Part shown: one piece after another, positions 32,662 through 40,856 of the stretch
Numbering within the stretch: position 1 is the stretch's first letter
Layout: the number at the start of each line of letters is the position of its first letter
From: Candidatus Babelota bacterium
GTDB lineage: Bacteria; Babelota; Babeliae; Babelales; JABDEC01
Assembly: GCA_013286795.1 (NCBI GenBank)
Contig: JABDFA010000006.1
Span: forward strand, 44,216 to 85,289
DNA: 41,074 nt
Direction of reading: 5' to 3'
Translations under genes and position numbers: made by a program
The notes under the pieces: model-generated
Database searches by the model: none
What the model saw: the letters and a program-made list of their open reading frames with translations, nothing else
What the model was told of the DNA's origin: nothing

Positions 32662-33774
32662 TTATTTGTGACAACATAATTTACATTTTCCTAAATTTTT
32701 ATATTTAGAATTTAAATCTTCTATAGAAATTTGAGTTTTTTCAAATTCATTTTTGCCTTCTTTAGCCTTTAGACTATTATGAGGCAAATTATAAAATTTA
32801 TAAAATGCATGAACTACATTTTCGTATGTTATTTTATCCTGAGGATCATCAATCATATAACATGGATGTAATGATTTTTCTAACACTAGAAGATGTATTT
32901 TTTTAAAACCTCTTTTTTTAAGTTTAATGTATAAATTAAAAGCACATTGAGGAGCTGTAAGCCCATCCTTTAGTGATGTTACAAATAATAGTGGAATATC
33001 GTCAGTAATTTTATCTGCATAGTCTATAGGAAAATGTCCCTTCTTTTTATAGCTTCTTAAGAAAAAGGCTATTAAATCATGCATAGTTTTTTCAGTTTCT
33101 TCAGACTTATCTGAATAAACAAAATGTTTTATGCAATGTGGTACAGTATCGAAAATACCATCAAGAACAGCGGCCTTTACTTGTTTAGGTTTATGTTGAG
33201 CAATAAAATTAAAAGTAGTTGCTGCTCCTCGTGAATCTCCATAAAGTACAATATTTGTTTTAGGGTATTTTTTGATATGAGCTTTATATGTTTTATGAAG
33301 GGCTTTGATATCTTTTTTTTGACCCAAATTTGCTTGCGTTAAATCGAAAGTATATCCAACAATAGATTTATTTGATTCAAAATTATTTTCAACTGAAAAC
33401 TCAAATTTGTCCTGAAAAATTCTTTGCACAAAAGGAAACAAATCTCTTCTGAGTTTATTAACTAAACCTGTAATTGGATTTAAAGTAAATCCATAAGGTT
33501 TTTTTGTATTAATTTCTGCAAATATTACTCCTGAATGTGGTTGGCCTATCACATGGCCACCTTTTTTCCATGTAATTTTTTCGCCCGTAGATGCAGTATA
33601 AGAAGGGCAGTAACGACCCATTAAAAGCTCCGTACCCATCATTCCTGGAGAATAAATATAAGAAACATGTTCGTTTATTGGCTTGGTATCAAAAAACTCT
33701 GTATTTGACTGACAGAACATGGTTATTGTCAAACAGAAAAAAATTATATTTGTGTACAGTTTAATTTTTAGCAT
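32662..33774 (-). CDS. Secreted alpha/beta hydrolase (GQxxDI family)
   Basis: 370 residues, the longest of the family. Signal peptide to about residue 21. YSPGMMGTEL is the oxyanion loop, YGDSRGAAT the nucleophile elbow (Ser181), SLKDGLTAP holds the Asp, SLHPCY the His. NLGQKKDI and HAFYKFYNLPH match the relatives at 11673 and 16832. The C-terminus adds a Cys cluster (GKCKLCCHK), perhaps a metal or disulfide site. AGGGGT precedes the ATG. Heads a two-gene unit with the secreted phosphatase. Confidence 0.78.
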   Translation of the reverse strand: MLKIKLYTNIIFFCLTITMFCQSNTEFFDTKPINEHVSYIYSPGMMGTELLMGRYCPSYTASTGEKITWKKGGHVIGQPHSGVIFAEINTKKPYGFTLNPITGLVNKLRRDLFPFVQRIFQDKFEFSVENNFESNKSIVGYTFDLTQANLGQKKDIKALHKTYKAHIKKYPKTNIVLYGDSRGAATTFNFIAQHKPKQVKAAVLDGIFDTVPHCIKHFVYSDKSEETEKTMHDLIAFFLRSYKKKGHFPIDYADKITDDIPLLFVTSLKDGLTAPQCAFNLYIKLKKRGFKKIHLLVLEKSLHPCYMIDDPQDKITYENVVHAFYKFYNLPHNSLKAKEGKNEFEKTQISIEDLNSKYKNLGKCKLCCHK

Positions 33775-33811
33775 ATTACCCCTATTAAATAATGTTCTAG
33801 CTATAGATTTC

Positions 33812-33839
33812 AGGATATAAGGTATGAAAATTTTTGCAA
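33812..33839 (-). promoter_or_regulatory. Candidate promoter of the hydrolase/phosphatase unit
   Basis: On the minus strand TTGCAA (33834-33839), 16-bp spacer, TATCCT (33812-33817), about 38 bp before the start codon. Both boxes are imperfect. Confidence 0.35.
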
Positions 33840-33859
33840 CAGCATGATTTATAGGGCTT

Positions 33860-33887
33860 TTGACTCTATAATTCTTTAACTTATAAT
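33860..33887 (+). promoter_or_regulatory. Promoter of the 685-residue secreted protein gene
   Basis: TTGACT (33860-33865), 16-bp spacer, perfect TATAAT (33882-33887), 42 bp before the start codon. Confidence 0.65.
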
Positions 33888-33929
33888 TAAGAATATAGTG
33901 GATTAATCTATTTTTTAGGGAATCAAAGA

Positions 33930-35987
33930 ATGTCTATAAAAAACAAACTTATTATATTTTTACTGCTGATTAAGACAAGTTGTGTATTTTCAATTGATGA
34001 AACTAATACAACTGCCATAAAACTACAAGTTTTAAAAAGTCTAGTTGCTGAATTAACAAAGGAAGAGGCTGATCAAAAAAAAATTTCTGTAGCAAATATT
34101 TTGAATCATCCGGAAAATAAAGATTTTTATATAGAAGAGGTTAGCAAGAATTTTTTGAAATATTCCAATTCTACAAAGTTGATTTGGTTTTTATTTGAAT
34201 TTCAACAATCTTCAAGGGGTGGCGGAGATTATATTGATGATTCAGTAAGATTCTTAAAAGAATTTATCAATAATAATTTCATTATAGAGACTATATTATT
34301 CAAATATCCTGAAGTTGCTCCTACCTTTACTTCTTTATTAGCTAAAAATTTTGAACAATCATATGATCCATTTTTAGCAAAAATTCTTATAACTTTAGAT
34401 ACAAATGCTTTAAATTCTTTTTCTAGGCGTATAGCATTACAAAAAAGTAAAGGTCTAATGAATCCTATAGATTTTTGTTTAATTCTTCCCCATTCTTTAG
34501 CGAAAGATACAAACCAATTAATGCCTTTATTTGAGGAATTGATAGATAAAGTTAAAGATAAATCCGCTGATAAAGTTAATGTTGTAAATTTAACTAATAA
34601 ATTATTTACACAACCTAGTGATAAAGAATTAAAAAGTGAATTTTGCCAAGAAATAATCAAATATTTTTCTGATAACATTAATAAAATAAGTGAAATATTT
34701 TATAATTTCAAAATTTTTATGAATCTTTGTTTACAAAGATTTCAAGATTTAGAAAATCAAATTAAACAAGTGGCCATGAAAGATTTTCTTGATATACCAA
34801 GAGAAAATTTAGAATCAATTTATTATAAATTAATGAACGATCAAGAAAGGGCGCAGTTATTAGCAATAACTACCGAATGTTTTGGTTTGGAGCCTTTGAA
34901 TGGTGACCCAACTGAGATTTTATTAAAAAATACTGATGTATTTAGAGGTTATCCTAGCTTTGTGTTAAATCCATGCTTTAACCAGAATACTAGTACTCAA
35001 ACAGAACAACATTTGGTTAGTAATGTTAGTAGTGTTGTTAAAATGTTAACAGAATCAACTTATGGCTTATATAGCTTGATAGATAATAAAGAAGTATTTA
35101 AAGATATACAAGTGCAAGACTTTATATTGAAGATTCATAATAAAGAAAAAGAAGAGATTAAAAAAGGTAACTATGTTTTTTTTCATGGTCGCAATAAAAA
35201 TATAAGATTTAGTGGAGAGATATATAAGCAACTTTGGAAATTAAAAAATTATTCAAAAATATCTACAAAAAAACCAAAGGAATTTGATGAAAAATTAAAT
35301 AATTTTATTTTTATGAGATTTGAACCTAAATCAAAAGCTATTAATGAAAGAGATGATTATTTTTTTATGAACCATTCAATTTTTGGAAATTCACATGAAA
35401 TGTCTGGCGCTTCGACTTTAACTGGTTATTGGTTAAGAGATCACAGTGCGCACTTTTATCCAAATGATCGATTTCCTATAAATAATTTATTTTCAAAGCA
35501 AGAGTTTGGTTTACAAAAATATTATAAAAAATATGAAAATGATTTAAAAAAATTAAAAGAGTTGCATGATGCAGCTACCAAACATGGAGAGATTATATTG
35601 CTCTCTATTCCACAAAATAGAATAAACTTAGTAAAACCATGTGGGCCTGGGGGTTATATGGTACAAGTTAAAGTGGGTGAGCAATTAACATTAGATGCTA
35701 AAACTATTTTAGATGCTTTAAAACATGATGCTAATAAAGTTAAATTGGAAGATGGTAAAAGCGCTGATTATCTAGAATGGAAGTTACCGTTAGAAGATGC
35801 ATATGCTCTTGATACATTTAATGGTCCTGATTTTTATAGTTTCTACTTTATGGATGAACAATCTAAAAAGGAATATGAAAACTTACGTGATCAAATTTTT
35901 GCTAAAATTAAAAAAGATTATGATCAAGATACTCTTCAAAATACAAGAAAATTACAAAAATTAAGAGCGCGTACTAAAAGAAGATAA
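33930..35987 (+). CDS. Large secreted protein of unknown function
   Basis: 685 residues with a signal peptide (KLIIFLLLIKTSCVFS). Residues about 30-330 are helical without motif. Residues about 410-620 form a separate domain (NYVFFHGRNKNIRF, SGASTLTGYWLRDH, GEIILLSIPQNRINLV) rich in aromatic and His residues that might be an enzyme; a VFFHGR-type start is reminiscent of ADP-ribosyl transferase strands, but no full catalytic set can be identified. The C-terminus is basic (LQKLRARTKRR). AGGGA precedes the ATG. A lineage-specific effector is the best guess. Confidence 0.6.
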   Translation: MSIKNKLIIFLLLIKTSCVFSIDETNTTAIKLQVLKSLVAELTKEEADQKKISVANILNHPENKDFYIEEVSKNFLKYSNSTKLIWFLFEFQQSSRGGGDYIDDSVRFLKEFINNNFIIETILFKYPEVAPTFTSLLAKNFEQSYDPFLAKILITLDTNALNSFSRRIALQKSKGLMNPIDFCLILPHSLAKDTNQLMPLFEELIDKVKDKSADKVNVVNLTNKLFTQPSDKELKSEFCQEIIKYFSDNINKISEIFYNFKIFMNLCLQRFQDLENQIKQVAMKDFLDIPRENLESIYYKLMNDQERAQLLAITTECFGLEPLNGDPTEILLKNTDVFRGYPSFVLNPCFNQNTSTQTEQHLVSNVSSVVKMLTESTYGLYSLIDNKEVFKDIQVQDFILKIHNKEKEEIKKGNYVFFHGRNKNIRFSGEIYKQLWKLKNYSKISTKKPKEFDEKLNNFIFMRFEPKSKAINERDDYFFMNHSIFGNSHEMSGASTLTGYWLRDHSAHFYPNDRFPINNLFSKQEFGLQKYYKKYENDLKKLKELHDAATKHGEIILLSIPQNRINLVKPCGPGGYMVQVKVGEQLTLDAKTILDALKHDANKVKLEDGKSADYLEWKLPLEDAYALDTFNGPDFYSFYFMDEQSKKEYENLRDQIFAKIKKDYDQDTLQNTRKLQKLRARTKRR

Positions 35988-36047
35988 TAGATTTATTTTT
36001 GTTGCATTATTAATAAGTTTATTACTAAAATATGCTCGTATGGTTTG

Positions 36048-36089
36048 TCCTTCGATTTCGTGCTATGCACTTCACTCAGGATGACCGGG
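36048..36089. repeat. Palindromic repeat between secreted-protein genes
   Basis: On the minus strand CCCGGTCATCCTGAG, then stem GTGC-ATA-GCAC (36060-36070), then AAATCGAAGGA. Same outer sequence as the 6553 copy with a different but still paired inner stem. Confidence 0.8.
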
Positions 36090-36138
36090 TTTGGGATAAA
36101 TAAATTATAGTTTATATTTTTTTCAAGAGTGAGTAGTA

Positions 36139-37239
36139 ATGATAAATAAAAGTTATAATTATTTTTTACTTATTTTTTTGTTAATTCAGGAAGCTAATTC
36201 TTTTGCTTCTCCTAAGCGAGTTATTGCAACTATTGGTGTAGGAGATACTCCTGCAGGAATTGCAGTTACACCAAATAATCGTTTTGCATATGTCGCCAAC
36301 AACAATAATGATGGCATTTTGGGTGGGGATACTGTTAGTGTATTAGATCTAAGAACCAATACTGTTATACAAACAATTTCTGATCCGAGCTTTAATGAAC
36401 CTTATACTGTTACGATTAATAAAGCTGGTACAAAAGCGTATGTAACTAACAGTAATAGTACAACAGTAACTATTATTGATATTGCAACTAACACGGTTAT
36501 AGGTACCATTGGAGGTTTTGATGGGCCATCTGGCTTTGTTATAACTCCTGATGGAAATACGGCCTATGTTAATAATTATGGTGGCCCAAGTGGTGTTCAA
36601 AGTGGAAATGGCACTACAGTAAGGGTTGTTAATTTGAATACTAATACAATTGTAGGTCCGCCTATTACAGTTGGACTTGCTCCTGCTGCATTGGCAATAT
36701 CTCCAAATGGCGCATATGTTTATGTGATTAATTATGTTGATGGGAATCCCGGCACAGGTACATTGAGTGTAATACAAACAGCTACTAATACAGTAATAAA
36801 AACAATACCTGGTTTTTTTGGGCCATTTGGGATAGCCGTTACACCTGATGGTAAATTTGCATATGTTACAAATTTTGGTAGTAATAATTTTTCACCATAT
36901 GGCACAAAGGTAAGTGTTGTTGATTTAAAAAAATATGTAGTAAGTACAACTATCAGAGTTGGAATTCAGCCATCAGGGGTTTCTATTACTCCAGATGGTC
37001 GTTTTGCATATGTTACAATTTATCATACACTTTATCTTGGTCCGAATTTTACAAACTTAACACCTTTCACAGGCAAAGTTATTATTATTGATATTGCTAC
37101 CAACAGAGTGATATGTCCTGTAATTATAGTTGGATCATCTCCAGCAAATATAGCTATATCACCTAATGGGCAACGTGCATATGTTACTAATTATTCATCT
37201 AATACTGTTAGTGTTATAAACATTAGGTACGGTTGTTAG
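36139..37239 (+). CDS. Secreted seven-bladed YVTN beta-propeller
   Basis: 366 residues. A signal peptide (to about residue 23) is followed by seven regular YVTN repeats, each with a TPDG/SPNG turn and a YVTN-like strand (NNRFAYVANN, GTKAYVTNS, GNTAYVNNY, GAYVYVINY, GKFAYVTNF, GRFAYVTIY, GQRAYVTNY). Seven repeats close one propeller. Such proteins are surface or periplasmic binding scaffolds; no ligand is suggested. A purine-rich site precedes the ATG. An antisense frame covers part of it and is a shadow of the repeats. Confidence 0.85.
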   Translation: MINKSYNYFLLIFLLIQEANSFASPKRVIATIGVGDTPAGIAVTPNNRFAYVANNNNDGILGGDTVSVLDLRTNTVIQTISDPSFNEPYTVTINKAGTKAYVTNSNSTTVTIIDIATNTVIGTIGGFDGPSGFVITPDGNTAYVNNYGGPSGVQSGNGTTVRVVNLNTNTIVGPPITVGLAPAALAISPNGAYVYVINYVDGNPGTGTLSVIQTATNTVIKTIPGFFGPFGIAVTPDGKFAYVTNFGSNNFSPYGTKVSVVDLKKYVVSTTIRVGIQPSGVSITPDGRFAYVTIYHTLYLGPNFTNLTPFTGKVIIIDIATNRVICPVIIVGSSPANIAISPNGQRAYVTNYSSNTVSVINIRYGC

Positions 37240-37321
37240 TGTGATTTTATCTAAAAAATAAGATAGAATAGAATTAATCAATAAAATATTTTTTCTTTTT
37301 TGCTAGGATTTTAATAAATAT

Positions 37322-38071
37322 ATGAGCAAATTATTAATTGCATTAATTCTAATATTATCAAACAAGCTTTTTTCACTTGAGTTTCTTTGTTTTGAAAAAA
37401 AAGCAGAATATTTAGAAGGGTCAAAAGAGTTTATAAATCTTTCAAAAGAGGAATTTGCAGATTTAATTAAAAAACAAATACAAGAAAAAAAAGTTAATGT
37501 GTGTGATGTTAATGGTAACACTTTGTTGGCTGCCTCATCTTATTTAGATGACATAGATTCTGTTAAGAAATTGTTAGAAGCTAAAGCAGATCCAAACATT
37601 GTAGATATTAGAGGACAGCTGCCTTTAATGATTATATCGTCTAAAAAATTGCCGGGGCGATTGAGTATTGCAAAACATTTAATTGAGAATGGAACAAATA
37701 TAAATAAAAAAAGTAATTCAGGTAGTACAGCTTTGATTTCTGCGGCTTGCCATAATGATTATGAATTGGCTCAACTTTTATTAAACTATAAAAGACAGGC
37801 TGTTGATATTGAAGCTTACGATCGTGAAGGAAGTACAGCATTAACGTTTGCAATGGATGGAAGTCTAGAAATTGCTAAATTGTTAATACTCAAGGGCGCA
37901 AATGTAACAGTAAAAAGTGTAGAAATGTCGTTTCGTTGGGATTCTGAAGCTAGATTGAAGTTAATAAAATTTTATATAAAACATAGATTATTAATTCAGT
38001 ATATACAAGTTGCACCTCTGTGTGATGTTGTTTTAGAATATTATGTAATAGATGAAACAAAAATTGTGTAG
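37322..38071 (+). CDS. Secreted ankyrin-repeat protein
   Basis: 249 residues. A signal peptide (SKLLIALILILSNKLFS) is followed by about four to five ankyrin repeats from about residue 60 (GNTLLAASSYLDDIDSVKKL, AKHLIENGTNINKKSNSG, ELAQLLLNYKRQAVDIEAYD, EIAKLLILKGANVTVKS). The tail has VAPLCDVVLEYYV (about 230-242), a loose match to the F-box-like tail in the ankyrin protein at 24794. Probably host-facing (inference). Ribosome site AGGA is distant. Confidence 0.75.
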   Translation: MSKLLIALILILSNKLFSLEFLCFEKKAEYLEGSKEFINLSKEEFADLIKKQIQEKKVNVCDVNGNTLLAASSYLDDIDSVKKLLEAKADPNIVDIRGQLPLMIISSKKLPGRLSIAKHLIENGTNINKKSNSGSTALISAACHNDYELAQLLLNYKRQAVDIEAYDREGSTALTFAMDGSLEIAKLLILKGANVTVKSVEMSFRWDSEARLKLIKFYIKHRLLIQYIQVAPLCDVVLEYYVIDETKIV

Positions 38072-38168
38072 AGAGCATGATAGATTATATTTAACTTTAT
38101 TTTTAATGAACTGTTGAGTTATCTTTTTTAAATAAATTATTATAAATGATTAAAAATAAGGAGAGAGT

Positions 38169-38375
38169 ATGTTTGAAGATATATATAAATTGTCTGTTAA
38201 ATTCTTTTCTCATCATCCTGTATTAAATAGTTTAGCGCATAGCGCTGGTGGTTTTGGTTTAGCTTTACTTTTACAACAGATGATAAAAGGGGATGCAATT
38301 ATTTCACCAGGTATTTCCTTATTGCTTATAGCTTTTAGTGTAGTAATTCATGTTTGGTCATTTGTTAAAAAATAG
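38169..38375 (+). CDS. Small membrane protein, conserved hypothetical
   Basis: 68 residues with two hydrophobic stretches (LAHSAGGFGLALLLQQM and SLLLIAFSVVIHVWSFV). I have the impression of similar short proteins with the HHP...LAH-AGGFGLA pattern in other bacteria, but no function is known to me. The ATG has AAGGAGAG at good distance. Followed after 26 bp by another small gene on the same strand. Confidence 0.7.
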   Translation: MFEDIYKLSVKFFSHHPVLNSLAHSAGGFGLALLLQQMIKGDAIISPGISLLLIAFSVVIHVWSFVKK

Positions 38376-38401
38376 TTTTTAAAAAAAAAGGATAAGAAGT
38401 T

Positions 38402-38743
38402 ATGTCGATTAAGTTTAATAAATCTGGTTACAATAGAGCAGTTGAAATTATAGACAATGGTTTAGAAGTTGAACATGACACAAATAATTGGGAAGAAGTG
38501 AAACCTACAGTAGATGAAGAACTTCAGTATATTGATACTCACTCCCTTGATGAATATGGAGAATGGTTTTTAGGAATTAGATCTGAGCCTGAATTAAAGG
38601 ATGACATAAAAAAATTTGTATATCCATTTGGAGATTTTAAGGTTTTACATAAAAGTGCTTTACTTTCCTCTAAGAAGCTAGCTGAAAAAAATAAAGATAA
38701 TGAGATTGCTGGTAAGATTGATGAATTACTGGATATGATATAA
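38402..38743 (+). CDS. Conserved hypothetical protein
   Basis: 113 residues, acidic, no signal peptide. EYGEWFLGIRSEPELKDD followed by FVYPFGDFKVLHKSALLSSK resembles a small conserved family seen in several bacterial groups whose function I do not know. AAAGGA precedes the ATG. Cytoplasmic by appearance. Probably co-transcribed with the small membrane protein upstream. Confidence 0.72.
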   Translation: MSIKFNKSGYNRAVEIIDNGLEVEHDTNNWEEVKPTVDEELQYIDTHSLDEYGEWFLGIRSEPELKDDIKKFVYPFGDFKVLHKSALLSSKKLAEKNKDNEIAGKIDELLDMI

Positions 38744-38818
38744 TAATTTACTAGAAAATAGTAGATAATCTTGTTACTCTAATCAAAAATATATCAATAG
38801 ATATTATTGAAAGTTTTC

Positions 38819-39460
38819 ATGTTTCAGGAAATAAAAAAACTTATTAATGGCAATAAAGAATTTAGAAAGAAATTTTTTAGCCAAGAAAGTAGTCTATTTG
38901 ATACTTTACAACATGGGCAAAAACCTAAGACAATGATTATTGCTTGCTCTGATTCACGAGTAGATCCAGCAATGATTTTTGATTGTCAACCAGGAGAGCT
39001 GTTTGTTATACGTAATGTTGCTAATTTGGTACCACCGTGTGAAAATAATAATACATATCATGGAACAAGCGCTGCTTTGGAATTTGGTACTTGTTTTTTG
39101 GAGGTTAGAAACATAATTATACTTGGGCATACAAGATGTGGTGGGATTCAGGCATTATTGCAAAGTACGGATAAAGTTTTAAGCAAAGAGTATCATGGTT
39201 TTATTGCTAAATGGATGGAAATTGCTCGTCCAGCATATGATAAAGTTACGGCAGAAAATTCTAATACATCTTTTGAAGATAAAGTTACATTGTGTGAAAG
39301 ATATGCTCTAATTAATTCTCTGAATAATCTTGCTAGTTTTCCTTGGATACAATCACGAATAGAAAATGGTAATTTGTTATTACATGCATGGTACTTTGAT
39401 TTAACTACTGGTTTAATTTATGCATTTAATGAAAAAGAAAAAAGTTGGACCTCTCTTTAA
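38819..39460 (+). CDS. Beta-class carbonic anhydrase
   Basis: 213 residues from the ATG at 38819; a TTG four codons upstream is less likely. Interconverts CO2 and bicarbonate. The zinc site is complete: Cys43, Asp45 and Arg47 in CSDSRVDP, then His104 and Cys107 in GHTRCGG. ELFVIRNVANLVPP and the C-terminal LLLHAWYFDLTTGLIYAF also match the family. Cytoplasmic. Convergent with the ankyrin cluster, with only 8 bp between stops. Confidence 0.93.
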   Translation: MFQEIKKLINGNKEFRKKFFSQESSLFDTLQHGQKPKTMIIACSDSRVDPAMIFDCQPGELFVIRNVANLVPPCENNNTYHGTSAALEFGTCFLEVRNIIILGHTRCGGIQALLQSTDKVLSKEYHGFIAKWMEIARPAYDKVTAENSNTSFEDKVTLCERYALINSLNNLASFPWIQSRIENGNLLLHAWYFDLTTGLIYAFNEKEKSWTSL

Positions 39461-39468
39461 TTTTTAAA

Positions 39469-40158
39469 TTATAAAGTTTCCTCATCTTCTTTGAGTTCAG
39501 GTTCTTTAGTAATTACAGGTTTTTTAGGGATAGGTTTTTTCATAGAGGCTTCTAAAAGATCCATTATATTTTTATAGATTCTTTTTTGATCCGGATCTCT
39601 TTCTTCTTGATATCTTTTGCGTGCAGCTTGCATAGCTGTATTTGGTAACTCTCTTATATCAGGTCTGGGACGTTTGCCATATGGATTAGCTCCATGTTCT
39701 AATAAAGTTGCAACAATATCTATTTTTCCATAATTTACAGCTTCCATTAATGGTGTTGTGTGCCAACTTGACAAATTAACATCAGCTCCTAATTCGATTA
39801 GTAAATCAACAATTTCTTTTCTTTGTTGAGGATTAGGAATGCCTATGGCCGCGATAAGCGGAGTATAGTTCATCCCTTTTAAGTTAATATTAGCTTTTGA
39901 TTGGATTAAAAATCTAATCATGTCTAGATTTTGAATAGCTTTTCTTAGAGGTGCTCCGGGATCAGATAAACCCATCGCTCTATCTCCAATAGACGTTAAA
40001 TCATAATTAGGGTCGGCTCCTTCATCTATAGCCTCTTTTGCTAATGCTAAGTCATTGTTTTCTATAGCACTCATTAGCTTTTGATTAGCATCCATGCAAT
40101 ACAGCGATTGGCTAAGAGTTAGCGCTATTATTACGAAAGCTATTAATTTTAATTTCAT
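39469..40158 (-). CDS. Secreted ankyrin-repeat protein, tandem copy 3
   Basis: 229 residues. Signal peptide MKLKLIAFVIIALTLSQSLYC. About four ankyrin repeats (LALAKEAIDEGADPNYD, MIRFLIQSKANINLKG, EIVDLLIELGADVNLSS, IVATLLEHGANPYGKRP), then a charged helix and a Lys/Pro/Glu tail ending KEDEETL. The ATG overlaps the stop of the upstream copy (ATGA), and AGGAGG, coded by the last codons of that copy, serves as ribosome site. Most diverged of the three copies. Confidence 0.82.
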   Translation of the reverse strand: MKLKLIAFVIIALTLSQSLYCMDANQKLMSAIENNDLALAKEAIDEGADPNYDLTSIGDRAMGLSDPGAPLRKAIQNLDMIRFLIQSKANINLKGMNYTPLIAAIGIPNPQQRKEIVDLLIELGADVNLSSWHTTPLMEAVNYGKIDIVATLLEHGANPYGKRPRPDIRELPNTAMQAARKRYQEERDPDQKRIYKNIMDLLEASMKKPIPKKPVITKEPELKEDEETL

Positions 40159-40856
40159 AAAACCTCCTCATCTTCTTTGAGTTCAGGTTCTTTAATTGCC
40201 GGTTTTTTATATTTAGGTTTTTTCATATACTCCTCTAAAAGATCCATTATATTTTTATAGATTCTTTTTTGCTCTGGATCTATTGCTTCTTGGTATGATT
40301 TTTGCGCAGCTTGCATAGCTGTATTTGATATCTCTCTTATGTCAGGTCTGGGACCTTTGCCATACGGGTTAGCTCCGTGTTCTAATAAAGTTACAACAAT
40401 ATCTGTTTGTCCACTTCCTGCAGCTTTGATTAATGGCGTTACGCTAGCAGCTGCCAAATTAACATCAGCTCCTAATTTGATTAGTAAATCAACGATTTCC
40501 TTTCTTTGCTTAGAGTCATTAATGGTTAAGGCTTTGGTAAGCGGAGTGTATAAATACCCTTTTAAGTTAATATTAGCTTTTGATTGGATTAAAAATCTAA
40601 TCATGTCTAAATTGCGATTTGAAATAGCCCTTCTTAGAGGGTCTCCGGGATAATTGGATTTTCTTCCTCCATATCCAATAAAAGGATCGTCATAATTAGG
40701 ATCAGCGCCTTCATCTATAGCCTCTTTTGCTAATGCTAAGTCATTATTTTCTATAGCCCTCATTAGTTTTTGATTAGCTGCTTCTTTGTCTGCCATGCAA
40801 AATAATTGATTGGAAGATAGAATGATTAGTGAAAAAGCTATTAATTTTAATTTCAC
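40155..40856 (-). CDS. Secreted ankyrin-repeat protein, tandem copy 2
   Basis: 233 residues, same layout as its neighbours. It starts with GTG at 40856, which overlaps the TGA of the upstream copy (GTGA) and follows GGAGG. Signal peptide MKLKLIAFSLIILSSNQLFC. A stretch of about 105 bp near its 3' end (about 40273-40378) is identical to the upstream copy (40969-41074), so the two exchanged or duplicated recently. The tail KKPKYKKPAIKEPELKEDEE is low-complexity. Confidence 0.82.
   Translation of the reverse strand: MKLKLIAFSLIILSSNQLFCMADKEAANQKLMRAIENNDLALAKEAIDEGADPNYDDPFIGYGGRKSNYPGDPLRRAISNRNLDMIRFLIQSKANINLKGYLYTPLTKALTINDSKQRKEIVDLLIKLGADVNLAAASVTPLIKAAGSGQTDIVVTLLEHGANPYGKGPRPDIREISNTAMQAAQKSYQEAIDPEQKRIYKNIMDLLEEYMKKPKYKKPAIKEPELKEDEEVL

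Noticed and set aside
34229-34678. Minus-strand 149-codon frame within the large secreted protein gene
   Set aside because: Low-complexity shadow; the plus-strand gene has a promoter and signal peptide.
36349-36777. Antisense 142-codon frame inside the YVTN propeller gene
   Set aside because: It is a shadow of the regular repeats; its composition (runs of Ile, Asn, Cys) is not protein-like and no ribosome site is present.
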